Source: Nectonema munidae
Lineage: Eukaryota > Nematomorpha > Nectonematoida > Nectonematidae
DNA: 64,000 bases
NCBI GenBank assembly: GCA_030549495.1
Contig: JAUIRK010000896.1
Coordinates: 913,501 to 977,500 of the forward strand
Direction: 5' to 3'
Notes under the pieces: model-generated
The model's input: the letters and a program-made list of their open reading frames with translations, nothing else
What the model was told of the DNA's origin: nothing
Databases searched by the model: none
Translations under genes and position numbers: made by a program
Part shown: piece after piece, positions 34,391 to 50,663 of the stretch
How positions within the stretch are numbered: the first letter of the stretch is position 1
Layout: each line of letters opens with the position of its first letter

Positions 34391-35814
34391 TTCTAAAAAT
34401 ATGAATTTGTTTTTTCACTATATGGCGGTTTTCATGTCTATTTTTTGATACCAATGAATTCAAAACGAACACATGCAAGATAAAATTTATTTTATCCACT
34501 TTGTATACTTTGGTATCTAGATTATAGTCTTTAATAGTATATGGAACATAAGGCAACGGAATATAATGGAAGATAAGAAATACGACCTTATTAGGTAGCA
34601 AAATATTTTCGTCCTTACGATCTTCTTCATTTGTAGGTATAATAGAAAATATAAATGAGTGTGAGTAAAGTTGGAAGGGTGAAAAGGGAAGTAATATGTG
34701 CAATTAAATATACTGGTGTGTGATTGGATGCTTACGGTGTTAATATGTTATTGTTTGAGAGTTCTAATAAGAGAGTGAAATGTGTGTTAATTGCAGGTTT
34801 AAGTTTAGATATTTATTTTGAGCCAGAACAAACAATATGTTTAACATGAAAAAATCATTATCATTACAAGCTTATAAACTTGTTAAATGGATAATAATCA
34901 TTTAAATATACAATTTTGGCAAAGTTTAGTGATCGCAGTGATGAAGAATTCAAAAAACTCAAAAATTAAATATATTGATTGAAATAAGCAAAGAGCAGTA
35001 TGAAATGACAATGGGGAGAAGAATTGCAAATTTGAAGGGAAGGTTGAGGGTAGGACTGAGATGAAATCAACAATGCACTCAGAAAAAAATATTAAAAAAA
35101 ATGGCATACTTTATTATTTAAGAGATAAGATTTTTAAGGATTTGAAAACTTTGTTGCACAATCAAAGTATCAACTTTTTTTCTTTAAATTTTGAAACGGG
35201 TAGGAATGTCAGGGCTATTACTTTAATTATTTCAAGCGTCAAAAGCAATTTTCCCAAGTGCGCCAAATTTTCATCCGATAGGTTGAGGGAGTGGACAGCC
35301 CGCTGCCCACTCACTTTTCTTGCCTATATATAGCAATGAGAGAAAATATATAAATTTCATTTAGGGTTTGGTACTGCTGTTAATTAAATTTATTGTTAAG
35401 TGAGATACACTACTCCTTCAGTGAATACCTCTGATCAATGCTTTCAAAGTCTCCATTTATTCTTGTAAGCAGTGTTTTCTTAGAGTCGGAGTGAAAATAT
35501 CTTAAATAAAGCTTAATAAATTTAACACAAACTCTCCACTTAATGCTTGGACTTAAAAAGGGCGACTCCATATTCCTACAAAAATTAAACTTTTAAGAAA
35601 TTATTTTTTAAATCTTCGACTCGAGCGACTCACTACTCCCAACTCAACAATTATTTTTATGAGTTTACTAATTTTTTATATTTTATATCGATAGTTTGCT
35701 TTTAGCATCCACTTTTTAAGCTTTAATTATATGTACCGAACAAAATTATTAAGGGTGGGGAGCAATCGATTGCCCATTTCTTCTCTTCCCCATATGTGCC
35801 TACATGCTCAATAG
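34391..35814. other. TMCO1 intron 1, nothing recognised
   Basis: AT-rich sequence; no coding, RNA or terminal repeats that I can support. Confidence 0.4.
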
Positions 35815-36139
35815 CAGGGGCACCATACTTTTCTTAAAGCGGGCCGAATTACCGAAAATTTGAAAAACGCGGGTCGAAATATTTAAAAGTTAAAATACAC
35901 TGGTATTATGAAATTCCTATTAATACTTGTTTAAAACAAAATAAAGCAAACTTTTCTGTTTTCCCTATGGATGTGACAAAGTTGATACACTCAGGATACA
36001 TAAAAAGTGAAAATGAATACAATATATTTCAAAAATACTTATTTTGCAACACCTATCAATATCAAAATTTAGCTTTGGGCCGAATGAACTTATTTCGAGG
36101 TTGGGATCTGGTCCGTGGACTGTAGTTTGGTATCCCCTA
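35815..36139. mobile_element. hAT-like MITE (325 bp)
   Basis: The ends are CAGGGGCACCATACTTTTCT and, inverted, TAGGGGATACCAAACTACAG. The flanks ctcaatag and ctctatgt match only in part. The interior word gatgtgacaaagttgataca and its surroundings recur at 58866-59023, so this is a real family. Non-coding. Confidence 0.6.
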
Positions 36140-36218
36140 CTCTATGTAATTAACATTTTTATTGGGTACCTGGTGTGTTTCATATGGATACATTTGACAT
36201 ATTTTAAAAACAAATGAA

Positions 36219-36362
36219 CCCTTTCATTACCAGAAAAATCAGACGATTTTTGTCAAGCTTTTTGTATTAAAAAGCAGAAGATTCATAAAAAAAACAATTT
36301 GAAAAAGCAGACTAAGGTAAACTAGTTTATGTATCATATATGATACACTGGTCACGAAAGGG
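36219..36362. mobile_element. piggyBac-type MITE, inverse of the copy at 10764
   Basis: Starts CCCTTTCATTACCAG and ends CTGGTCACGAAAGGG; contains agcagaagattcat and the palindrome gtatcatatatgatac. The flanks are tgaa and ttac, degenerate forms of TTAA, so it is older than the copy at 10764-10893. Confidence 0.7.
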
Positions 36363-37101
36363 TTACGCCACCTCTATAGTTCTTAGAACGTATACAATTG
36401 ATTGAATCTAAAAGCCTTGATCCCTTAATTTTGATAACATGCTGAAAAGAATATGAAGATTCAAAAGGAAAAAACAAGTAAACTGGAAAAAAGATTCTTT
36501 GTTTTGTAAAGGGAAATATAAATCTCAATTTAAATAGGGTATTCGTTATTATTATGACAAAGATTTTCGTGTCATTTTCCAATATATTTTCTTCATTTTG
36601 AATTTCAAACTAAATATGAACTTCTGAACTTTTAACATTTCATTTCTTGGTGAATTCTTTTTTTTTAATTAATGTTTTTGTTGTAAAACCAGTCTAATTT
36701 GTCTTAAAAAGTGATCACTGGTCAGTTTTTTTGAATTAAAATTTTACTTGAATACGCCAAGGCTTTTCGAAGCTTTTTTTAGTAGGGGGAGCATGTTTCA
36801 GAATTTTCAAAATGAAGTGTTTCTTATAAATAGTTTTAACTACTTCTTTGACTATACTTCACTACTCATTACACATTCTTTTAATATATGAATATACTCA
36901 TATGTTTGTTTTAGATTTAATAATTTCGGGATAAACTCTGCTTTATAGCTTCTTTCTTTCCAGCTTGGGCCGATATTCTATACCTGTTGGCCAACTGTGC
37001 TAAAGAGGGTAACAATGCCTTCTCCCAACAGCTAATGTTAAAATGGACCTGAGTAGACTACATACATACATAACTAATGATTAATCTTGATAAATTTTTA
37101 G
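36363..37101. other. TMCO1 intron 1, 3' end
   Basis: AT-rich sequence ending in the acceptor tttttAG at 37100-37101. No other feature seen. Confidence 0.4.
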
Positions 37102-37179
37102 GCTTTACGTACCTCCTTGTTTATCGAACAGAAAAGTACAAGAAGCTCAAAGCTGAGATTGACAAACAAAGTCGAAAGT
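37102..37179 (+). CDS. TMCO1: TMCO1 exon 2
   Basis: Encodes (G)FTYLLVYRTEKYKKLKAE and DKQSRK, matching the conserved LVYRTDKYKRLKAEVEKQSKK that leads from the first membrane helix into the cytosolic coiled coil. The first two bases GC complete the Gly codon from exon 1. The donor GTAAGA follows one base (T) of the next codon. 78 bp. Confidence 0.93.
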
Positions 37180-37754
37180 GTAAGAAATTCACGTTAAATC
37201 TTTTTGCCTACTCTTTTATTGTGTAAGTTGAAGAACTCGTTATCGAACAATGAAATCCTCAAGTTTCCACTCTTATTCTTTATATCACGTTTTATGGGTG
37301 TAAATAGGAGGATTGCTATTTTTGTTATTAATGAAAAGCTTTGTTCTTGACTTTCTTAATGCCCATATTTGTCCTAGTTTCTGCTTTTAAAAACGCCACA
37401 GCCTATAAAGAACCTTCACATGGCTACCAAAATACATATCAATTACTCTTTTACAAATGATCTATTTTATATACATAACAAAATAGTTATGCTATTCCAA
37501 AATACATCCAATTGTGTTTTCAATGTGTTCGGAAACAATAAGTAAAATTTGAAGTTGAGAAAATAAAATTTATTGGAAAATTAAATGAAAGATTCTTTAA
37601 ACAAATGAAAGGATCTCATTAATTGATATAAAACTCATAATTTACATTCTTATGGATCAAAAAAATCCTATTCTTTCCTCACTTATTGTAGATTTTAAAA
37701 AGTTCTTCAATCTTCTAAAAAGTTAAAAGCTTCTTTCAAACATAGCGTGAGTAT
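37180..37754. other. TMCO1 intron 2, 5' part
   Basis: AT-rich sequence before the transposon at 37757. No feature seen. Confidence 0.4.
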
Positions 37755-37756
37755 TA

Positions 37757-40454
37757 GGGTGTTTCAAAAAATGAAATTTCGATTTTTGTTTCAGCTGTAT
37801 GCTGCTCTTTTTCAAATTAAATAATGGAATATTTACACAAAATTTTGAGGAGATAAGTGAATGTTTATTGGTTGCTCAAAAAGTTTTTTTTTTCAAAAAG
37901 TTGAAAAATAAAAATAAACAAATAACATATATAAAATTTATTTATATTTTCTTTTCAAAAAAATAAAACAAATGAATTTAAACTTCTGAAAAAATGCAAT
38001 AGAACATAATTGTTTAAAAGCAGATTTTTTTGGTAATGGTATTTCCTTCCGATGCTCTTTCAAACCTCTTAAAAGAAACTGTCGCTGAGCTTCATCTTTA
38101 GTAATCACAGTATTGAATTGTTGATGGCCCGCTCAGCACAGTCATTCACAACCTTCAGCTTTCGTGCTGCTTTTTCTAAGCGAAGGTATAATTCATCATT
38201 TTCCCATAAAGAAGGATCTTTCGAAGGAATTCAGGTTCTTCTGACAGAATCACAGAAAATATGTGTCTTGTTTTCATTGTAAAAAATTCAGGGAGGGAAA
38301 TTTGTGTCGAAAATGTTTTCCAATCAACCCTCTTCAGTCCTTTTGGCTATGCTGGCAGAAACATATTGTCCACCATTTTTCGCTTTACATCAGCTGGGAT
38401 ACGATCGTCGAACAATGAAAGTCCTACAACTTCTTCTGAAATATACCAAAGATGACGTTTGAAAGCTGCAAAGGAAACATTGACAAGTTTTTCATTTGGG
38501 ATTCCATGTTGCGTGATTTTCATCATATCCATATCGTTCTTAGCATATGGACAGATCGGTGACTTATTTCAAAAAGGCACATAACATAGGGCGGCGAACA
38601 GGGAAATATCTTGAACTGTTTTAAGTCACCTTTCGTTAGATGAAACTGATCATGAAAGAGAAATATTTTTATACAGTATATAGCTTTTGCCATCCATCTC
38701 GCATGATGGAAAGCACCTGGGGCACGAAAAAAAATTCCATCCGGTGGAGTACCTCCAAAGAAGATGTAGGCAAGAGTAGTGAGTTTCCGATAATCATCTC
38801 TTATTGCATTTAACCTCAGAGCAAGCTCAAGACGTTGCATTGCTTCCTCACGAGGAACGGACCAATCACCCACGAAGTTTGCCAAGATGTCTTCATCTTG
38901 CTCTGCTGTCTTGAAGTGTTTTTTGTCGAGGTTTCTCCACTGATCTTGAAACGTGAAAATAATGGAATAATTGGACTGGAATTAGGTCCATGGGGGAACG
39001 AAACACATCAGCAAGGATCACTTCGTATACGTGATGCCGACAAGCGAACCAAACAAGCTCCTTTTGTAGTTGCTCTTGAATTTTGATACAAGCGCCTTGA
39101 AGCAAACCTGTGTTTGAGGCTGTTGTGTCTAACACAATAGCTTTGATTTGCTGAGACAGGCTCCAGTCGTTGATAGAGGAAAGACATGCATTGGCTTGAT
39201 TTCTACCCGAAAAAGATCCAATTTTGGAAACACCAAGGAGGATCTCAGTACCATCTCCTGTGGCAAGAATTGCAATTCTTTCAGCTTTCTTCCGACCAGA
39301 GTATGTTACAGTTTTGCCAGGCAATAGCTTACCGTCCAAATGTAACACTAGAGGTGTATCACAGGGAATTTTTATCATGGTGTCAGACTTGATTCTGGTT
39401 GCTACTTCTTCACGGTTTCTCTTCCGATACCGGTAGATCGAACTCGGAGACAAAGTGATTTGTTTGATGTCAATGCCAAGAGACTTTGCTTGAGCCCCAA
39501 GCCTTCCTATGAGACACGCCAGTACGATCCAGAGCCGCCATAACTTCAGGTTTAAAAAAGACCTTTTTGGAAATAGATGGACCTGCAGCAAATATAGAGT
39601 CAGACTTCTTTCTTTTGGAGTGACTATAAACGTGGAAGGAATCATCCACCGAAGACTCTGAAGACGAACTGGAATCCGTTAGTGTCGATGAGCTGATGAC
39701 TTTGACGGTTAGTTGTTTTTCTGCCTTAGATTTTTTCTTGCGTTTGTCTTCCACTTCAGACCTTTTCTTCTTTTTCTCAAAAAACTTGAAATGATGCATG
39801 TCAGTTCCAGCCATGCTCGATTGGGAACAATCCTCTCTCTGACTCAAGAAGGCTTTATCTTGCTCATTTTTCATCATAACTAGCGCATCCTTGTGAGCAA
39901 TGTCAAAATTTTCATCTAAGTTATTAACAAACATTTGTTCCTTCATGCGTTGATTCTCCGAATCTCGCAGACGATTCTTCTTGAGACCTTCGAATTTCTT
40001 AACCAGATCTGTAAGCTTCTTTTTAGTGTAAAACATCGTTGGTGTAGGAATTTGGGCCTTAGTCCAAAACAAAAAACTGCCTCCACAACTGCTTTCGCAC
40101 TCTTGGACTTTGTACACTTCAAGTTGAGGTGATGGAAAAAAAGTGCTTTAGAACTTGACCATTGGACGGAAGTCTAGAACCTTAAGTTTTTCTTCAGAAT
40201 GTTCAAGAAGCCAAACTGATGCTGCGCGACGGCTAGCCATTTTAAAGTTTATCTGCTTCTGCAAGAATGAAATAAAAAAAAATAGGAAAAAAAACAAATA
40301 TGATAAAAAGTGAACAATATGAGCGACCTTAAAATCTTTACAGACCATTCCATAATTTAGCACAAAGTAAGCTTATATAATAAGGAAAGGAATCAATATA
40401 AAGCTGAAAGTATACACCGACTTTGCAATTTTACTATATATTTTTGAAACACCC
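37757..40454 (-). mobile_element. 2.7 kb DNA transposon of unassigned superfamily, D-D-CxxH-E type
   Basis: The inverted ends are GGGTGTTTCAAAAA, with TA just outside both (37755-37756 and 40455-40456). The minus strand encodes one large protein in several frames: MASRRAASVWLLEHSEEKL at 40240; LDENFDIAHKDALVMM and a Lys/Ser-rich linker; LDRTGVSHRKA; LSPSSIYRYRKR; LHLDGKLLPG and GTEILLGV; VLDTTASNTG; WFACRHHVYEVILADVF; GAFHHARWMAKAIY; HLWYISEEVVGLSLFDD; and VVNDCAERAI near 38140. I know similar unnamed proteins from many invertebrate genomes. Asp, Asp, CxxH and an acidic residue after ND suggest an RNase H-fold transposase distantly like hAT, yet the TA flank does not fit hAT. Frame changes lie near 40150, 39500, 38890, 38530 and 38100. 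Confidence 0.8.
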
Positions 40455-40456
40455 TA

Positions 40457-41786
40457 GTGAGCATACTTGCTAACTACTCCGATTTTTGCGTGATTATACC
40501 GATTTAGACAACTCATTCGGATTTTCGATTTCGGGATAAATTTTTTTTTCTATTTGATTATATTGTTGAATAGTATAGCCCTCAAAAGTATTCTTGCGTA
40601 CAAAATGTACACATTCAATCTTTGAACGTCAAAAAATTAACGGTTTAGCGCATACATCTTGAGAGTATACGACATAATAAACTACATCATTGCTTATATT
40701 ATAGTGATAGCTTATAGAATAACAGTCTATGCCTTATGTATAATTCAACCCATATTTTTCTATCGTAAAAATTTCCTACACGTTGCTATTTGTCTTATAC
40801 TTCTTTGAGAAATAGAATGTTTTTTTCATTGGCTTAAAATTGCATAAATAGAAGACGTATTATTGGTCTACTTCATAGGTGATATATCAATTGCAAGCAT
40901 TTAACTCTGTTTTAGTTGCATTCAAGTTTACCTCAATAGCGCTAAGCTTATAGTAAAGGTGGAAAAGTGATTTCTATCCCAATTTCTTCGTAAAAATGTT
41001 TTGTACCCTGAAAAGTACGGAATTTTGAAATTCTACAGAAATTTTCAAAAATATTTCGAACCATGATGCAATTTGAGATGGATGTATTTGTATATAAATG
41101 TATTCCTATTTTTATAGACTGCTGAAAAAAATCTTAATAATTACACAAATATAGGTTCCCATTTATTTATGTTGAGTGGTAGATTATTTTGATCAAAATG
41201 AGCAAACTTATTTAATTTTATTTTAAAATAATAACTATTTGGAATAACGTAAAAAAGTATACGTCAAATTTCACCACAGTTTAATCCCTTGTTTTTCTCA
41301 TTTCACAATTTGGACACATTCTCATATTTGCTGATTCTACTCACACCATCAAAAGATTTAACAAGTTCAATAAGGTCTTCTTTAATTTATGAGTTTTGAC
41401 TTCTGAAATTTTTTCTAGGTAATTATGTTCTACTTTAACAATATAGGTATCATCAATGATTTCCTGGTTCGATAAATGATTTTATCGTACACAGTTTTGA
41501 AACTTAGCTAACTCTGAAAAATATTGTACTTTACTATTTTTGTACTTAATTTCGACAAAAAGGACCAGTACCCCACTCCTATCTTATCCGAAGTCAGGTC
41601 ATCGCCGATTTATTATCAAAATCAGTGATCACTAGCCAGTAAAAGATCATCTAAATGCTTGTGAATGCGAATTAACTAATTTTGTAAAAGCTGACACTCC
41701 ATATATATAAAAGCATTTGTTCTCATTCCATGCATATGTTTATGCCAGCAATCTTTTTTGATGATTTTTTTCTTTCGTTTATTCAG
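40457..41786. other. TMCO1 intron 2, 3' part
   Basis: AT-rich; no coding, RNA or repeat signal supported. Ends in the acceptor attcAG at 41785-41786. Confidence 0.4.
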
Positions 41787-41843
41787 TGGAGAAGCGGAAA
41801 GAAGAGAATGAAAGCGTGGAAAAGTCTGTTCGCAAGAAACGAG
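41787..41843 (+). CDS. TMCO1: TMCO1 exon 3
   Basis: Encodes (L)EKRKEENESVEKSVRKKR, the cytosolic coiled-coil segment; fly and human have LEKRKEMHGDS and LEKKKETITES. Joins exon 2 in phase (T+TG gives Leu). The donor GTATGA follows one base G. 57 bp. Confidence 0.9.
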
Positions 41844-43136
41844 GTATGAGATTTTTTACAATTCATGATATCTCATTTCGTCATATCCTATAATTCACTT
41901 TGCATCAACTTCCTTATTGCTAAAATAAATTTTCAGGATTCCCTAGATTCTCTTAAAAATGAAGAAAACAATTTTTTTGACATTGTTTTCTAGTTGCAAA
42001 CATTTGAAACTAAAATGAAACATTCTACACATTTTTTCCATTAGATATAATTTATGCGGTTAATATAAATTTTATTGATTTAACATCAAATTTAATGCAA
42101 AAATACGTGAAAACTGATCTATAAGCCCCCCCCCCACCTCGCTCTTAGTTTTATCTAATGGAAAACTTACAGATGTGGCTTCAACATCTCTTTTCATCTA
42201 ATGGAAAACTTTCAAATGTTTATATACAGTATTTGTGATTAAAAATATTGAGTTTCAAAAGAACTTTCTTTTTTTGGACACTCGGTATTCATCCATATCT
42301 ATGGTCTCAGTTCTTAAAGAAATATACTAACTTATACTAAGTAACCTGCATCCGTGTAATTGGACTAATTGCCCCTGGTTTGGTAATCAATATTTGAAAT
42401 AGTGAAAAAAAAGAAATCTTATTGAATGAATATATTCATAGAGTTAAGAATATTTACTTAAATAATGATAAAATGATATTCAAATTTTTCTCATTATTAA
42501 TCTTATATAAGATTTAAGGAAAGCTTAACAACAAAACTTAGTATATACCAAGTAATTCACAAAGATAACACATATGATTGAAATTGCAATTTCTATGTGT
42601 TCTTTTCAAAGTTTCACATGTTTCCATCTGGCCCGCTGATTAAAATATTTCCGACTTCTAACAAAACAACATATGGGAATATATTCTGATTGGCTTCCAC
42701 CGTCCTTTTCAAAGTACCAAGATAATCCTTTATTTAAGGTATTTTTATATCAATTTGCATAATATAGTCTGATTTTCCTGGGATCTGATGAGTTAAAGTA
42801 GACGTTTAAAGCTAAAAAGGGGTTTAGCATCCTCTTTTTTCGCTTAGGAGCATTGGAATTAAATAAGTAAAACTTCAGCACAATTTGTCAATGCTTTAGT
42901 AGTTTGACATTTTTTGAACAACAGTTAAATGTAAACAGTTCAAATTTTTTATTTGTTTTTTTATAATTTTATTATTAATGTTTTGGGGATTAGTGTGAGG
43001 CAAGTGTTCAAGAAATGGGAAAACGTCTGTTTTAAATTTGCAGTAAAACTTCCATTAGTGAACAACTCTAAACGGGGAATGCTTTTTCAGTCTCAATTTA
43101 TTTTTGTAAATTAATATTACTTGTTTTCAATTCTAT
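41844..43136. other. TMCO1 intron 3, 5' part
   Basis: AT-rich with a short C run at about 42127-42137 and the repeated word atctaatggaaaact nearby. Nothing else recognised. Confidence 0.4.
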
Positions 43137-43663
43137 GGTTCCGGGTCAAAACGTCCGAAACCAAAACGCCCAAAAACCAAAACGCTCGAAATCAAAACTT
43201 CCGAAAATAATAATTCGGGCGTTACTATTTTTTGATAGTGATCAATTTGACTTGAAAGATAAAAGTGATCATACAAAAATACATTATTTCGTTGGTTTGA
43301 AAAATAATTAAACTACCAATTTAAACTGAAAATCAGTCTGAAAGAAGAAAAGATGTGATAATTTAACAGGAAAACAAGAATATAAATAATTTCTGATTTT
43401 GGTTCAAAATTTCAGGAGTAGTTCGATTCGATAAGATTGATAAATTAGGAATCTTGCATCTTTTTTTTATGCATGTGAAACAAGAAAGTGTTAAAGTTAA
43501 CATATTCTTAGAAAAATACATAAGATAATAATTGGAAAAAAGCGTAGATACAAAAAAAATCTTAAATTTTTAAATATTTTTTGTAGATTCAAGTTTTAGA
43601 CGTTTTTGTATCTGGCGTTTTGGTTTCGGGTGTTTTGGTTTCGGGCGTTTTGACTCGAATTCC
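43137..43663. mobile_element. Reiterated-motif MITE, family 'gggcgttttgg', copy 2
   Basis: The left end GGTTCCGGGTCAAAACGTCC and the right end, inverted, GGAATTCGAGTCAAAACGCC carry tandem units ccaaaacgcccgaa (left) and ggcgttttggtttcgg (right). The 8-bp duplication aattctat is exact on both flanks. The interior matches the copy at 8827-9395 at high identity by eye. Non-coding, in TMCO1 intron 3. Confidence 0.85.
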
Positions 43664-44396
43664 AATTCTATATGTTTAACATTTTTATCAAGTCCCATTG
43701 TTCTTCAATATAGAGAGCTTTCATTCTATATAAAATTCCATTGAAAAAGAAAGTAGACGATTAGTCTTTAAAATTCTGGTTCTCAAAGTGTTAAGGGAGA
43801 AACTTTCTATCAAATTTCCTTTACGATCTGCAACAGCAGCCATAACACTAAAAACGTTTTAAACCAATACTGGGAAATTTATTCAAGGAAAATTTGTAGC
43901 AAGAGAAAATTTACCGTATCGACAATTTGACCTCAAAATTTTTTTCGCTGCAAAGTAAAATATAAAATAATTAAAATTTTATTAATAAGTTAACTAGAAT
44001 TCTGAAAGTTAGTTAAATATTTATTTTGTTTAAAATTAAAATAATAATACTACTTTGTTTTAATTTTAAAGTAGACTGTTTTAAAATATTTTTCCACAAA
44101 ATGTTTATTCGGCAAATAAATTAACTTATTAACTTTATTATTAAAAAAATTTTTGGGGAATTTTTTCTTGAAAATTGTTCTGTTCTTTAACATTTTTGAT
44201 TAATCTTCGAAAGAGATATTCGTTCCAATCAAGTATATCTGCGCCGTTGGATAAATCTTTTGGAAGTAAAGATTTTATTAACACATTTGATATTTCTTCA
44301 CCGGCCTTGTAAAAAAATTTTAAAGTCGATACCTTCGAATACTGTTACACAAACTACGGGGCGGGCTTACCTGCCTTCGCACGATTACATCTAATT
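43664..44396. other. Gap with a possible decayed minus-strand coding block
   Basis: At about 44310-44160 the minus strand reads AGEEISNVLIKSLLPKDLS and DILDWNEYLFRRLIK, which looks coding but is not recognised. It lies just outside the hAT left end at 44397. At about 43850 another short open stretch MAAVADRKGNLIESFSL occurs. Neither is assigned. Confidence 0.3.
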
Positions 44397-48338
<3,942 letters not shown>

Positions 48339-48789
48339 AATTCTAGTTGAAGTAAAGAAATCTTTCACTCCACATCGACAAAAAATGGTTGATGTGTCAA
48401 AACATTTCGTTCTTCTAGAAGTTTATTTTCATCTTATTGTTGTTGAAGCCATCTCATTATAAGTGAACAAGTGATTCAAATTTTTTTTATTAGAAACTGA
48501 GAAAAATATTTTATTTCTAAAAATGCTCACATGGTTAGAAAGAATGTTCACAAGGTTAATAAATTTCTCAAACCTTTTTTTGTTCATTATTTTTTATACA
48601 ACATATCTAAAATATAATCAAAGTCAAATACTCAATTTTGTAATTTTAATGTTTTAATATAAGTTTTTAAATCACCATTTGAACAATACATTATTAATCT
48701 TATCCTTTTAAAATTTAAACTTTTAACATGTAAAAAGTGTTCATCTTATTAATATCTTCTATGTTATGTAAACGTCTTCTATTTTATAG
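48339..48789. other. TMCO1 intron 3 gap
   Basis: AT-rich; nothing recognised. Confidence 0.4.
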
Positions 48790-48938
48790 GGTTGGTGGGC
48801 TGATAGGTAGAGGCGTCGCCTACGGATCCAAAGCCTTTGGGTTCGAATCCCGGCGATGCCATCGACTTATAAAAAGTTCATCAGTGCAGATATGGAAGTT
48901 TCTACTTCCCTTGCATGAAACACCCTGTCAAAAAAAAA
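48790..48938 (+). repeat. tRNA-derived SINE, family 2, full-length
   Basis: The head has an A-box-like ctgataggtagagg and a B-box ggttcgaatcc at tRNA spacing, then a unique body (ctgatgg-free) with agttcatcagtgcagatatg, gaagtttctacttccc and gcatgaaacaccctgtc, ending in an A run. A 5'-truncated copy is at 26571-26679. It is not a working tRNA gene: the head does not fold into a clear cloverleaf. Confidence 0.88.
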
Positions 48939-49072
48939 TCTCTTTTATCATCCTGAATTATTCTATCTGTTTAATTTTTATTGCAAAACTTTTGGAACCG
49001 GGGTTTTGAATGAAAGGAATCTTGTGTATCCTCGTATTTTTCACAGAAAACTAATGGAAGTTCATTTTTTAG

Positions 49073-49119
49073 AAAGACAGGAAGAAAAGTTGAAGCTCAA
49101 CAATCGAGATTTGTCCTTG
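49073..49119 (+). CDS. TMCO1: TMCO1 exon 4
   Basis: Encodes (E)RQEEKLKLNNRDLSL, matching the invariant ERQEEKLKNNNRDLSM. The acceptor is ttttttAG and the donor GTAATA. Two bases complete the split Glu codon; ends in phase 0. Only 47 bp. Confidence 0.93.
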
Positions 49120-49985
49120 GTAATATTTTAAATAACACTCGTCTTTTTTTTGGTTATATTATTATTATTGTCAATGCTATGTCCTCACGCCTGCTTAGCC
49201 TATGTATCTAACTAATGCAATAAAAAGAATTTTCATTGGCAAAATAGATATCTATTACAAGGGTTCGAACATTACCGATATTTTCGTTACTGGTAATATG
49301 AAAGGTGATTTATTTGTTGCCGTTTTATAAATGCCTGCTAAATATGAAGAATACACCCCAAAAATTTATGCACTTCGTAGTTCTTTTCTCCTATCATATT
49401 GAATCTGATACTGGGGATAATGTAGATTGTAGTGTAGACTAACGAATCATTTTAAACTGGTTTTATTGCCTATAAACATTTTAATTAATAATGAAATTTT
49501 ATAAAGGAAAATATAATAGGTAATATCTTAATACAATACTTACTTATTATTCCAAAATTTAACTTTTATAAAAAAAGAATTAAAATTTTATGTACTATAA
49601 GAGAGAGGGAGAGAGAGATTTGAGCCCTGAACTCTTAACTCGGTTGCCTATAAAAAAGTTGTATCCTATCCTGGTATATATAAACGCAAAGTGTATATAA
49701 ATCAAATCAATTTACAAAATGTTACCATAAAATGTATACCTTACAAAACATTATAAAGTAATAACACTTTATTGAATATTTTGATCCTTTTGAGTCTTTA
49801 TCAACCAAATAATAAAAATAGATCGGTGAGGAGGGGTGTTTGGAAAATGGGTTGAAGCTAATTCTAAAAAAATGTCAGTATATAACAGAATTAATAAAAA
49901 AAATTCATGTTACATAAAAAACTTGGCTATTTTTTTGTGTAGAGTTCCTTGAAATATTTAATATGCGCTACAGAGATAAACACGT
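49120..49985. other. TMCO1 intron 4, 5' part
   Basis: AT-rich, with a GA-rich simple repeat at about 49600-49620. Nothing else recognised. Confidence 0.4.
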
Positions 49986-50235
49986 TCACTGTGATTTCCG
50001 TTTAGTTTGTTATGCACAATTTCCCACTTATGATCGATATTTTAATATCAATAATATAAGGTAAATGTGCCGTGGGATGTTTTCATACAGAAGACACACT
50101 TGCGCCACTTTTATCCGACTATGAAGAAAGTAGGCTTGATGCGGAATCGAACCCATAACCGTGAGTTCTCCAAACTTAGTATACTTTCCTCACTGTGATT
50201 CCCGTTTAGTCGGTTATGCACAACTCCTCGCTTAT
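49986..50235 (-). repeat. SINE-like repeat, family 3, two partial copies
   Basis: The block tcactgtgat(t/c)(t/c)ccgtttagt...ttatgcacaa occurs at 49986-50031 and again at 50190-50235, in the same orientation. In the minus orientation, the second copy continues into ggttatgggttcgattccgc, which contains a perfect Pol III B box. This suggests a third tRNA-derived SINE, with one copy truncated after its head. Confidence 0.55.
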
Positions 50236-50663
50236 ATGCGCCTTACTATGCTTACTTGCTGCCACTTACTATGCGTTCTTGATAAAAATCACATAAACAC
50301 AATTTTATCTTGGAGCTTAAATACCTGTATTATAATGATTACCACTATCCCTTTGATTGATGCCTAGATAATTGTAAACTTTTCACTTAAAACTTTTTTT
50401 TGCTATTTCTTTATACATGAATATCTACAAGAAATATTTTTGGCATCTATAAGCTAAAAAGAATCATTTCATTGTATAAATTTTATTGCTAAGTTATTTT
50501 CTATTTCTATCTAACAAATATGTATTTTTCATTTGCTATCCTTATTTCTAACTTTTTATTCAAATTGGCTCATAATTATTTTCAAGCGGAATTATTTTAA
50601 CAATTATTTTTTAAGGATATTATTTCTGAGTATATTTTAAGTTTATCTTTTTTCTACTTTAAG

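Noticed and set aside
48790-48862. tRNA gene
   Set aside because: Pol III boxes are present, but no convincing cloverleaf, and the head is fused to a SINE body with poly(A) tail that recurs at 26571.
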